Positions 24,951 to 35,648 of a DNA stretch of 64,000 nt are shown here, one piece after another (the stretch's first letter is position 1; every line of letters starts with the position of its first letter). The notes under the pieces are model-generated. The model worked only from the letters and a program-made list of their open reading frames with translations. It had not been told where the DNA came from and ran no database searches. The position numbers and the translations under genes are program-made. This stretch comes from Marsupella aquatica (Eukaryota; Marchantiophyta). Location: positions 12,152,001 to 12,216,000 of the forward strand of contig OZ316892.1 of the NCBI GenBank assembly GCA_973895155.1, read 5' to 3'.

Positions 24951-25050
24951 CCGAGACAAGCGTGAAAGAGCGTATCGTCCGAGGGGAGCGTGAAAGAGCG
25001 TATCATCCAAAGCGAGCGTGAAATGGCGTGAAACAATCTAAGGGCCAAGC

Positions 25051-25165
25051 GTGAGAGAGAGAGAGAGAGCATGAGAGAAAGAAAGAGAGAGAGCAAGAGA
25101 GAAAGAGAGAGAGAGAGCGAGAGAGAAAGAGAGAGAGAGAGCGTGATTGAGAGAGAAAGACAATG
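25051..25165. repeat. (GA)n-rich microsatellite in the divergent promoter
   Basis: Interrupted GAGAGA tracts. Open frames across it encode Leu/Ser repeats and are artefacts. In plants, GA repeats near promoters bind GAGA-type BBR/BPC factors, but no such role can be shown here. Confidence 0.8.
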
Positions 25166-25423
25166 AGAGCGACAGCGAGCTGGAAAGCAACATATACCCC
25201 TTTCGCGTGGAATACTGTTGAACAATGATTGCGGTTGCTACCCGGCCGCCAAACCTGACACTCGGGATCCTGGACGTGTCACTAACATGGCAAACCACCA
25301 CCCGCCGCCAAACCAATCTGCATTTATGGAAACGACTGCTCACCACACACCACGCCGCCACAAAAAAGTACTACACGACAATCTGGTAGAGTTGAATGTC
25401 TGAAATTCTTGCACCCCCACTCA

Positions 25424-25432
25424 CTATATAAC
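25424..25432 (+). promoter_or_regulatory. TATA box for the DUF7869 gene
   Basis: CTATATAAC lies after a pyrimidine-rich stretch. A donor-like CAG/gtactg at about 25531 and an acceptor ttttcttcag ending at 35640, just before the first Met of the plus-strand gene, suggest a leader intron. That intron would be about 0.7 kb without the 9.4-kb insertion. Confidence 0.5.
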
Positions 25433-25660
25433 ATGACAGACCACTTTGTGCAAGTTATTTTTTGAGACCTGACTCATTCGTGCCTTCAGTCCGAGGTGGG
25501 ACTGTCATTAAAGCGTGCTCTGTTGTTTCAGGTACTGCATCGGTACAGTTTCTCGTACAATTTTTCTCCTATCATTTTCAATTTTGTTTTAGTGATTGTG
25601 TCAGTATGTGAATGCATGTGCTTGAGTCTTTCCCATTGGGATGTGGTTGAACTGTATATT

Positions 25661-26002
25661 CAGTAGTAATCTCTATTGAATTTTGGACTTTTGATTGTCT
25701 ACACGAGCCTCGTGTTGTTCCCTTCGTCTATGCAAATACAACGTTCAATAGGAAGTTCCTATAAGAAGAATACTCATTTCAAAATATCCATCTCTATATA
25801 GAAGGTTTAAGAGCCTACTAGTTGGATTCAGTCGTAAACTGTATTGAATATTGGACTTTGGATTGTCTAACAAGCCTCGTGTTGTTCCCCTTGTCTATCC
25901 AAATACAACGTTCAATAGAAAGTTCCTCTAAGAAGAATACTCATTTCAAAATATGCATCTCTATATGGAAGGTTTAAGAGCCTACTAGTGTGGATTCAGT
26001 CG
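25661..26002. repeat. 168-bp tandem duplication with palindrome
   Basis: Units start at 25661 and 25829. The third unit begins at 25997 and is cut after six bases by the insertion at 26003, resuming at 35436-35440 with the duplicated AGTCG. Each unit contains one copy of the 19-bp palindrome. The uninterrupted units give the sequence of the empty insertion site. Confidence 0.88.
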
Positions 26003-26492
26003 TGTGACGGGGCCAATGGTCCCAAGGAATGATTTTAAAGGGTAGTAGTGACGCATACATGTAAATACATAGATTTGTGTCAAGTTTTTTTTCTTTTGTT
26101 CTCTTACAACCTTGCCAACAATAGTTTATGCGCAATATAGATGAGATAAGTAGTGATATTTTTTTCTAGGTCCTCTTAATTTTAGTTATCGGGCCAAGCC
26201 TCAGAGTTGGGGGGTTGGCCGCTGGCCGGTCCGGGCCAAGGCATGTGCCCTATTGCCATTCCATGCTGGAGCCGGGGGATTATCTAGCTTTACATTTTTA
26301 TCACCAGCCCTAGTATTTGCGCATGGGGGCCGGTCGAAGGAGTTAGTGGCCAAGCACCGCATGAGGTGCCCCGGCCAGCAACATGGACCCTAGCACAAAT
26401 TAGCCTCGGCCGAAAAGAGCTGGCCATAAGGGCAAGAAGTCCCGGAGAAGGGAGCCGGCCAAGAAGGAGGCCCGGCCTTAGCTTATAGGGGC

Positions 26493-27260
26493 ACTAAGGG
26501 GGGATTAAATTCCCCTTTCCAAGAAAGCCAGCCAAGGGCAAGAGGCCTGGGAGAAGGGAGCCGGCCAGGAAGAGCAGGAGTGGAGCCGGCCCAGGAAGGC
26601 GCAAGAAAGAGGGCACGAGGAAGGAGCTGGCCAAAAGGTGGCCCGGGCTTAGGAGGAGGGAGCATGATCATGGGGATTAAATCCCCCTTCCAAGGGGAGG
26701 CCTCGGCCATAGGGGTGCGAGCCAAAGGGGAGCCGGCCAAGGGAAGGTGGCCCGGGAGGAGGGAGACGGCCAGGAGGCTTCGTGAACGAAGGGCAGGTGG
26801 CGCCAGAGGGAGCGAGAAAAGGTGAGGGGGGAGGGGAGTAATAAACCCCCCACACCTGGAGGAGGAGAAGGTACATAGGGGGCAGTTAAGGGCCCTTGGA
26901 TCCCAGGGGGATCCCCAAACCCGGGAGCATAGGGCACCGGGCCCCAAAGTGGTGGAGGGATTGGCCATTAAGGCGCCCATAGGGACGTGCGCCAGAGGGA
27001 GCGAGAGAGGGCGTGATGGGGGGAGGGGGATAATAAATGCCCCAACCCTAGGGAGCAGGTCCGTGGGGGAGGGGGGCAGTTAAGGTCCCAAGGGATCCCC
27101 CAAATTGGGCAGAGCAGGTGCGTAAGGAGGAATGGGGAGGGGGATTAAAATCCCCCAAACCTGGGGGAGAAGGTTCATGGGGGAGGGAGGCAGTTAAGGT
27201 CCCTGGATCCCAGGGGATTCCCCCTTTGGGCAGAGCAGGTATGCAGGGTAGGAAGGGAGG
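26493..27260. repeat. G/C-rich degenerate tandem array
   Basis: Blocks close to GGGGATTAAATCCCC recur near 26493, 26671, 26831, 27025 and 27139. A companion block, ggcagttaaggtccc followed by ggatccc, recurs near 26881, 27075 and 27190. The first block is itself nearly palindromic. Pro/Gly-rich open frames here are by-products of composition. Confidence 0.7.
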
Positions 27261-27300
27261 CCTTGGCCATTAGGAGCGAAACTTGGGGGGAGGAGCGGCC

Positions 27301-27308
27301 TATATAAG
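27301..27308 (+). promoter_or_regulatory. TATA box in the 9.4-kb insertion
   Basis: TATATAAG lies 170 bases upstream of the first coding remnant and downstream of the G/C-rich array. It is the best candidate promoter for the plus-strand genes of the insertion. Confidence 0.45.
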
Positions 27309-27470
27309 TGCTCATTTCCAACTCTTTTTTCCCAGTTTTTTTTGCGCTCCTCACTCATTGCCGAAACTCTTTTCTCTCCTCATCGATCAACCTTCCCCTT
27401 TGTGTCATGTACTACCTCTATTTTCCTTGAGTGATTCTGAGAGCGGCCATGGAGTGAGCTGGAGTGGGGA

Positions 27471-30400
27471 TTGACAAGGACTTGGAGAGGGAACCTGATT
27501 TATTTTATCGTGGTTGGGTACGGGGGCCGCACGAGGCCAAGCTCTAGGAATTGCGAAACGGGAATCGGTCCCCAGTTGTGCTCTTCAGGGGGAGTGGGGT
27601 GGATGAGATCCCCAGACAGACCTGAGTTCACCAACGCTCGCATTAGGAGGTACAAGGCAGCCTACCGGGAGTACATCACTTTGCAGCTAGCCCGAGAAGA
27701 GGAAGAGAAATTGGCAACCAGGGCCACAATGTCAGGGACCAATGAAGCACCCATGTCACAAAGGACTCAATGATGTTCATACCCCAAGACATTGGCCAAG
27801 CTTCTAGACGATAGCCGTGAATTGTTTGAATCCACCGTGATTATCAATTTAATGCGAGTGGACATGCGTGCTCCAATGGATAGGCATTAAAAGATTGAGG
27901 ATGGGATGGACTTACGGGATGATGGATTGTACTTTGCATGCATCAAGCGCACCCTCCCTCATGACGAATTGACTCGGTTGCTGATGTTGCACAACCAGGA
28001 CCTGACATTCTACCCCATGGAGCCACCAGGGACACTCACATTGGAAGAGCTGGCCATGTATGTGAAGGAGGCTACCTCTGTGGTACACATTTCCCTTGCA
28101 TCCTTCAAGGACCCAACGCTCAGGGGTTTTGTTGGAAAGGTCCATGTGATGCCTAGACAGGAATCACTCGGCCAGTTAAGTGGGTAAAGCAGGAAGGCAC
28201 CCTAGGAACACCTTAGTATAGGGACAAAACAAGGAAAATATAAACCATTAGGGGCAACCATGGAACCCGGGCCGAGGCCGGAGGTAAGGACGCTGAGGGT
28301 GAAAACTCGATTAGGGTTAGGGCGCGTTAAGCGTCGGCGGCTAGGAAGGATCAACGGGAAGAAGGACCGGCAGAGGAGAGGGGTAAGGAGTGCTTGCAGG
28401 AGATGGTGGCTCATTTGCAAGCACGAACTAGACAGACGACTACGGGAGGCCAACTACTGTCAGCTGCTTAGGCAAGCACTCGGGGAGAGAGTAGATACTG
28501 ACGATCGACCTAAGGAGGGTATGAGCAACGTCAATCAAGCGGCACATTTCTGGGGATGCCTGTTCGAACGGGCAACTGAGTACATCAAGACTTACGAGGA
28601 CGAGGAATCAGAAAGGGCAGCTCGAGAACGGTAGGAGCTCGCTCGATTGTGGGAGCTGCAGAAGACGGTTTTCTTAGGAGGCGAACTCATCAAGGACGAG
28701 TTCCTATGGACGCCTACTTCCAATCAACTCGACGATCTTCTATTTTGCAAAGACAGCGTCGTCGGCATCCGAGAGGCCATCAAGAACTGCAACGACATAC
28801 ACTGGGAATTAAAGGGTAGCACGGAAAGGTGGACCCAGGCAACGGTGCTAGGAGAAACCTCCACGGCAGCAGAGATGAAGAGGAAGGGAGCTGTCAACGA
28901 TGAAGCCACCCCGGCAAAAAGAACGAGGTCGGCGGCACCAAAGAAGCCAGCCGAGCAGCAGAGCAGGAGGCAGGGAGAAGCCGAAGAGGAGGAGGTCGAT
29001 CCCATCAAGGCCATTCCAACCAGGGATGACACCTGGAAGGGCTGGGCGGCAACCCTACCGGTGGAGGTGCAACTACATTTTGCACGGGAGGAGGATGCAT
29101 GCTTCACGGCCATGCAGACCAAGAAGTACCAAGGCTTCATGGCCGGATCCAGCTTAGAGGCCTTTGTAAGATTACCATGGCTGAAGCCGGAGGTACCGGA
29201 GTCAGACCTATTAGAATTCGTGGGGTCATGGGAACCCGAGACCAATTGCACGAGGATATATGGGAAGGATTTCTATCTTACTCCCAAGGTAATTGCCGAA
29301 GTGTTTGGCTTGCCGATAGGCAATAAGACCAAAGTTGATACCAGGAAGACCTTGCCTGACAAGGAGTTCCGGTCGTTCCCCGGGCCATCAACGAAGAATG
29401 GCTTCTTCCGGAACACCTGCACCAACCCGCACATAGGAGAGATGATCGACTTCTTGCGGGTGACCATGCATTGTAACTTGCCGAGGGCAGAGATCGGCAA
29501 GGCACAGGTCTATCTGGCAGAAAGGCCAGACCCAAGCCGGGACTACAATGGGTACCTCCTCAACCAATTGAAGAAGATCTTAAAGGAGGAGCAACAGGTA
29601 ATCGGCATGGGGAGCGTGTCGCGGCTTGGCTATCACATGCCGCTGTTGTGCCGGTATGCCAGAGGTCAGACTTTTGCCCCGGTACTTCCCCTGCAGGTAA
29701 GGGCACCCAAGGAAGCTCCAATGCCGAGGCCGTTGGCTGAGAAGCCTCAACCACCTGTTAGCCCTACGATTGAGCAGGTGTTTAGGCCCAGGAAGGAGGA
29801 CTTGCCGATGCAGCAACCAGGCATGCAGAGTCTGCTGAAACTACTGGAGAACGAAAAGAAATCGGCATCGGCAACAACAACGGCAACGGCAACAATGGAG
29901 GACACTACTACAGAGGTAGGCCTACACCGGCTCACAAGAGAAAACCCCTTTGCTGGAGACAAGGAGAGAATCAGGCCGGAATCCAAGCCCGGTGTTCGAA
30001 TGTATGTGGGAATCTCAAGCTCCGAATCTGAGGCAGAATTGCCTGAAGCTCCTACCGACGAAGAGGAGAGGGAGAAGCCGGACGGCCAAGAAGTAGAGGA
30101 GGCAGTGGAGGACTGCAGCCATGATAATTCCGGCTATGGGTCGGACCATCACGTCCCAGGAGTAAGGACCTGTGGCCGGTTTGTCCCCACACTTCCAAGG
30201 GTAGTGCGAGGGGACCCCAACCAGCAGAGTAGCCCTGAGTCTCCCCCACCAGATGTTGCTCCCCCGAGCTTCGACGGCATAAAACAGACGGTGCAGGAAT
30301 TTCAGGAGCGAATCAAGCAGGAAGAGGAGGCAGCCCTGGCTAGGGAAAAGGATTTACCAGGAGGAGATTGGCCGGAGGACATCAGGCGGCTAGCCAAAAA

Positions 30401-31850
30401 AGGAAGCAAACCTCTAGCCACGATTGAAGAGATCCGCAAGACGGCTTGGGAGCAGAGGCCGCGATGGGCGATGCCGATTACTTCTACTTACTCCACCTAC
30501 GCTAAGAATAGAGCCATGGAGTATGGTGAGATGTTTGGGGAACTTGCGCTCGGCATCTTTGGAGAGGAGTTGGAGGTAGGACCCTTTTTCCATAGGGAGC
30601 AGTTGGAGAAGCACCAATTAGAAGAAGCGGTGGCTTTAGAGAGAAGCAAGAAGGACGAGGTCATTCGGCAGCTTAGGAGGATGGAAGCCGAGATTGAAGA
30701 TCTAAGGGCGGCCAAGAAAGCCCAAGATGAACTACGGATTAAACGACATGAGCTGAACATCATGCAGGGGCAGTTGGACACCGCGCAGGCTGATAATCAG
30801 AATATCAAGGATAAACTGACTCAGACGCAGGGAGAGTTGGCCGACACGATCAAAGAGAGGGAGAAGTGGAAGCAAGAGCTGAAGAATACAGAGGAGGCCC
30901 ACATAACAGCCAACAGCCGGGCCATGGCGGAGACCCAAAGAAAGGAATGGGCGTTGAAGGGGGAGCTCGAGAAAATCCGCGGAGCCCTTGAGCAGAAGGA
31001 GGCCGAGTTAGGGAAATCCTATCAAGGGATTATGGCGCTGCAGTAGGAGCTTGCGTCCCTGACGGCCAGCTTCAAGGCCGACCTAAGGGAGAAGGACGAG
31101 ATGCTCGAACAGACTTACGCCAAGATGAACCAGATGGAGTCTGTCATCATTGCGGAGCTCGACAAGGAGCTAAGAGCAACCCAGGAGGAGAGGACTACCT
31201 TGAAACAAGAACGGGAGGAAGCCCAGAAGGAACTAGAGGAGGCACGCAAGGACCTGGATGAGACCCAGGAGGAGTTGGAGGAAATCACGAGGAAGATGGA
31301 GAACCTCCAGCGGCGGGCCGACAACCAAACGGAGCGGCTGAAGAAACAAGCCGCAGTATTTAAGTGCTTGTCTTCATCAGGCCCAACTCCAATTGGGCCA
31401 CCTGCACCAGTGCCGGAAGTAAGTGGGAAGGGGAAGGGACCAGCTGCCGAACCAGAAAAGAAGAAGAAGCGGAAACCTTCAGGGTCAAGGAGTAATCCGA
31501 CTCCACAAGCCGTGGTGACCAAGGAGGTAGAACTAGCACCATCCTCCGACATGAATACGGCAATAGATCCCGCTATCATCACAGGTGGGGGTGGTGCGGC
31601 CCAAGCCGAACTACTCAGTAATGAGGCCGGTATCCCAGATCCGCCTCTTGAGCAGGCCAGGGAGACCCAAGCCGTGGCTGAGGCCGTAACCGGTTCCCGA
31701 GCCGATGCCGACGCCGATGGTGGACCCAGTCAGGCCGATGGAGAGTTGACTCAATCAAGGGCAGGTAATCTGTCAGAGAATGAACCTACGGCAGTGGCTG
31801 AGGAGGAAGCGTTGGGGGCGTCCATTAAGGATCCACCACCGGTGTCGTGA
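27471..31850 (+). pseudogene. Mobile-domain-like protein with long coiled coil, interrupted by stops
   Basis: One reading frame spans the stretch with in-frame stops at 27771 (TGA), 27888 (TAA), 28185 (TAA), 28203 (TAG), 28632 (TAG) and 31044 (TAG). The longest open piece, 28647-31043, has an acidic/basic N-terminus, then a globular part (FVRLPWLKPEVPESDLLEFV, YGKDFYLTPKVIAEVFGLP). That part resembles plant mobile-domain or putative transposon-protein segments. Next come a Pro/Glu-rich linker and a coiled coil that continues past 31044 to about 31345. Between 28260 and 28500 another frame also looks protein-like, so frameshifts are possible there. No catalytic domain is visible. Confidence 0.5.
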
Positions 31851-32747
31851 CGGTGCAAGGGCGCCATTCCTTTTAGGGAGGGCGGACGTGGAGGGAGGAG
31901 GCGTGAGTGGGCAGGGCGGGCGCTGATCTCCAAGTTTAGGATTAGGATCAGGACCAGGAGCGGCCCTGACACTTAGCTTAGTGGGATTGCGGTTCCACTG
32001 GTAGGAGCAACACTTGTGCTCCTGCCTTGCTGTACATAGGTAGATTCGGGCAAGTAGATTACTGTTAAGTAGATTAGGCTTACGATGCAAAGAATGGCGG
32101 ATCCACTACCAGGATAAGTACCTGGGCAGCGGGGAGCTCAGGGCCTCTTCTTTAGCAAGTTTTTAGTTTGCACCAGCCGGGCTGGGATCAAGTAGTACGA
32201 GAAGCTCTCGGTTAGTCATACAGTGACCCTTGTGTATATTCATGTTTCCTCATGCCTAAGAGCTGAATAGAGTTGGCCTCACGGCTTAGTTCGCAGAACT
32301 TGTGTATGAGATGTACTGTTTGTATGGCAAGTGCATGGTATGACTCAGTCAGAATGAGTCATTTTGCTATTTGTGTATCGCATTAACTTGTGTGAAGAGT
32401 GCCCACATCAACCAAAAGGAAGGAAAGTAAGCAGGGGAGTGAGAGTTGGATGTGTCGAGCTGAGAGAGGTCTTAGCGGCTTAACCAAGCCTATTGGGGAT
32501 CATTCCGGCGGCGGAATCCAAACATACCTAACAAGACGGAGGGGAAGACAGGGGAAGGCCTAGATTAGGCCGGCTACGTATCTCATGACCCGATGAAGGA
32601 TCTGTCCAGTATATGTGTGTAAAATGTTAATAGTAGTAGTAGAAGGTTAGCAGCGTCCCATGCCGCTAAGCCGCGGAAACGGCCTCGCCAAGCGCGAAAC
32701 CTGCGGGAATCGGCTTGAGCTGGGGGGTTTCTTGGGTTTAGGGAGCC
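31851..32747. other. Non-coding spacer within the 9.4-kb insertion
   Basis: No gene is seen. Near 32500 the stretch attccggcggcggaatcc resembles atttccgggagcggaaac near 35290. Each is followed by an A/C-rich tail, as if two related regulatory or terminal modules follow the two coding units. Confidence 0.4.
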
Positions 32748-34121
32748 ATGGGACGCACCACAGTCCATCAACGGATACTCAGTTGGGTGCAATCAAGTAT
32801 AATTATAGGGGAACACTTGGCCATTGCATTGGACATCAAGCAGCACCCGGAGCACACATACGGATGGTGGGTGTTTGGTTTGAGGAAAACGCTGACCGCA
32901 GATCCCAAAGGCCACAAGCCTGGAGGAATCATCCATTTTCTTGGGTCATTTCTCTTGAACAGGATGGAGGGGCTCATCTCAGTTCCCGAACCAGAGGAAG
33001 GAGTATTGCCCTCCTTCCCAACCGTCTTACGAAAGATTGCCACCACCGTCGTGCAGAATTTGACCACAGATTCCACCAAGGAGCTGGCCACTGATGTCGT
33101 GGTGGAGGGGGCACCGGACGAAGAGGAGGATATGGATGAAGAGTTTACCATGTAGTGGTTGAAGTCCTTGATTGGTAATCCCGAGGAGCCCATTGTGTAT
33201 GACATTCCAGAGGTATACTTGGCGGAATTGCAAGAGTACCGTGATGCTATTAACGAGGGCTGGCAATTGTGCAAAGCCATGAAGTGGGCTCTGAGTAGGG
33301 CCAATGCTAAGGTGGCCACCTTGCAAGTTGGGCACAAGGCGCTGAAGGAGGTCATACTGTCCAAGGAGGAGACTATTCAAGAGAGGAGTAGGTTGTTGAA
33401 GCAAGCCTATGACCAAGTTGGCCACTTGCAAGGAGCCCTGTCCACCAAGGCCAAGGAGGCCGAGGAAGCAGTTGCTTTGAGGAAGGAGCTGGTAACGATG
33501 AAGCAAGCCGAAAAGGGCGTGGATGCCCTCAAAAAGCAGATTTCAAAGTTGCGTGGCCAGGTGAGTGCTTATGAGACAAGGGCCAAGAGAGCCGACGCCC
33601 TGAGTCTAGGGAAGAGGAAGAAGCCCTGTCCACCCGGTGTTACTCCCGTTGCTTTGCCAGAGATGTTGGCCAAGGCCATTGATGCAGTGGTCATCGAAGT
33701 AACCAAGACTTATGGGCCAATGTTGGAAGCGGCCAAAAAGGACAAGGAGAAGTGCAAGAGCCTGGAGAATAAGTTGAAGTCAACCCGCAAAGCACTAAGG
33801 AACGCAACGTCTGGCCAGGGAACCACGGGTATGCCACCTAGGTCGGTGACCCCGGGAACTCCCATGGCCATGGGCCAAGTCTTGCCACTGGAATTGCAGG
33901 GTGATGAGGAGACAACGTTGTGGAAGGACACCATCGGTCATGGATACATTAGGGCTTGGCAGGCTTTGGCGGCATTACAGAAGCAAGGAACCTCGGGCCA
34001 AACGTTGGGAAGGACCACCCCGGGGAGGAGTAGGGGAGGAGGTGTTGCATCTACCCAGGGGGGCAGTGATGACTCTCGGGGATGGAGCCTTGGCACCGTA
34101 AGTGAGTCCGAGGAGGATTAG
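32748..34121 (+). pseudogene. Second mobile-domain-like coiled-coil protein, one TAG
   Basis: A single frame runs from the ATG at 32748 to the stop ending at 34121, broken only by a TAG at 33153-33155. The N-terminal 130 residues (EHLAIALDIKQHPEHTYGWW, GGIIHFLGSFLLNRMEGL) look globular and are followed by an acidic stretch. After the TAG comes a long coiled coil (KALKEVILSKEETIQERSRL) and a Gly/Ser/Thr-rich tail. The layout, globular head plus coiled coil, parallels the larger upstream remnant, suggesting a capsid-like or structural pair. The product is unrecognised. Confidence 0.5.
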
Positions 34122-35435
34122 TAGTAGTACGGATGTTGACCGTACAGAGATTGGTTTTGGGCACATGTCCAACTGGCCAACTCATGGGCTTATTGGAAGG
34201 AGCTTGTCGAGCTGAATCTAACAATGTAAGACACGCCTCAAACGGAGTTAAAATGAGAGAGATACGGACCGGAGCATTTTGGTGAAGAATTAGGGTCCAA
34301 TGTCGTACGGACGTCCGTACAACCTTCAGGAGAGTGACCCGGCCAAGTCAGGGCATGTGGCCAGGGTACCTCAATTTGATGTCGTGATGGGAGGCCGGGA
34401 CCGTACGGACTATTTGGACGCGGCGGTGACCAGGGTAAAGTTTGGGACTTGGCAAGCCATATCTCAGGCGTCTGATGTCCATTTTGGGAGCCGTTTTCAG
34501 GGTTACGATCAGGATGGCCGTGGCTACTCATAAAATTTCTCAGGACCAGATTTAGATCAACTTCTACTTTTGGCTATTTCCATGGTCACTCAGTGGGAGG
34601 CGTTGGCCACACTGTAGTAGGAAGGTAGGCCATGGCCTACATAGGACATTAGTCTAGTTTTGTTTAGTTGGTGTGATGGCCGATGAAGGCACCGTTGGCC
34701 TCACTTAAGTAGCAATAGGATTAGGGGTGCATGTGTGTGCCGCATGTGTAGAAAACTTTTAGGTTAGCGTCGTCGCCAGTGGATGGCGGCCAGCCAGGGC
34801 AGTGGCCGCCGCCACACCCTAGGGCTTGTGTGTTTACACATTGTTGTTTTCAGTATTTAACCAGCAGCCCCCGGTAGGAGCAGGGGGGAACTCAATCTAG
34901 TGTTGTTTTTGTGAGGATTAGCCTTCAACAAGAGTAGGGAATTGATCTGGAGTATTGAGGTGGAGAGGGCTCATTGTCCCGTGAGGTAGGAGTTGTGTAG
35001 ACGATAGGAGACCGGGTTGCCCATGCAATGTGCTACCTTGGCCACTAATAGATATGGATTTGATTGAATTCTCATGACTTCTTGTGTGTTATTCCCTCTC
35101 TTGGTTGCACGATTGTGTTCTTCCCCTAGTATGAGTATTTAGAGAAACTTACATGGCTTGGTCAACCCTGTGAGTGGGAGAGTGGTGACAGCACTTTGCC
35201 AAAGGCCAGGAGGAGTAGAAGCAAGGTAGTCCACGGGACTTGATCAAAAGCAGATTACGTATAGTCGGTAGACTTGATCAAAAAATACATTTCCGGGAGC
35301 GGAAACAAATCTACTCATCCTTAGTATGAAATTGATCCATATAACGTCCCTCCACGTCCCCGTCATACGATACAAACAATTTTTAGTGGAACCATGTGGT
35401 GTTTGTTGTGTTAGTCATTTGATAAGCAAGTGACA
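34122..35435. other. 3-prime non-coding region of the 9.4-kb insertion
   Basis: No gene is found. A TATA-like GTATTTAACC near 34853 is followed by transcript-like text, so this may be the diverged 3-prime LTR, but the matching 5-prime copy was not recognised by eye. Confidence 0.35.
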
Positions 35436-35648
35436 AGTCGTAATCTCTATTGAATATTGGACTTTTGATTGTCTACACGAGTCTCGTGTTTTCTATTTAA
35501 TGAAAGAACCTTCAACTTTGTAGATGACTGTCTCCATTGCTTGTTCTGTGATATTTGCTTAGATTAGAGTTAGAGATTTTCACACGAGCCTCGTGTAGGC
35601 TGTTTTAAAAGATGTTTTTGTTGCAAATATTTTTCTTCAGATCCAGAA

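Larger units (their letters stand above)
26003..35435 (+). mobile_element. 9.4-kb TG...CA insertion with 5-bp target duplication
   Basis: The insertion begins TGTGACGGGG, ends AAGTGACA, and is flanked by AGTCG at 25998-26002 and 35436-35440. The TG...CA ends and 5-bp duplication are those of an LTR retroelement. However, I could not find matching LTRs, and no protease, integrase or reverse transcriptase is seen. It contains two large coding remnants, both mobile-domain-like with long coiled coils (27471-31850 and 32748-34121). It is more GC-rich than its surroundings. It could be a large non-autonomous retroelement, or a heavily diverged or composite one. Confidence 0.62.

Noticed and set aside
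24944-25361. Leu/Ser-rich open frames on the minus strand
   Set aside because: They are produced by the GA microsatellite and carry no other protein-like sequence.
26483-26980. Pro/Gly-rich open frames of up to 165 codons
   Set aside because: Open in several frames on both strands because of the G/C-rich array; no domain.
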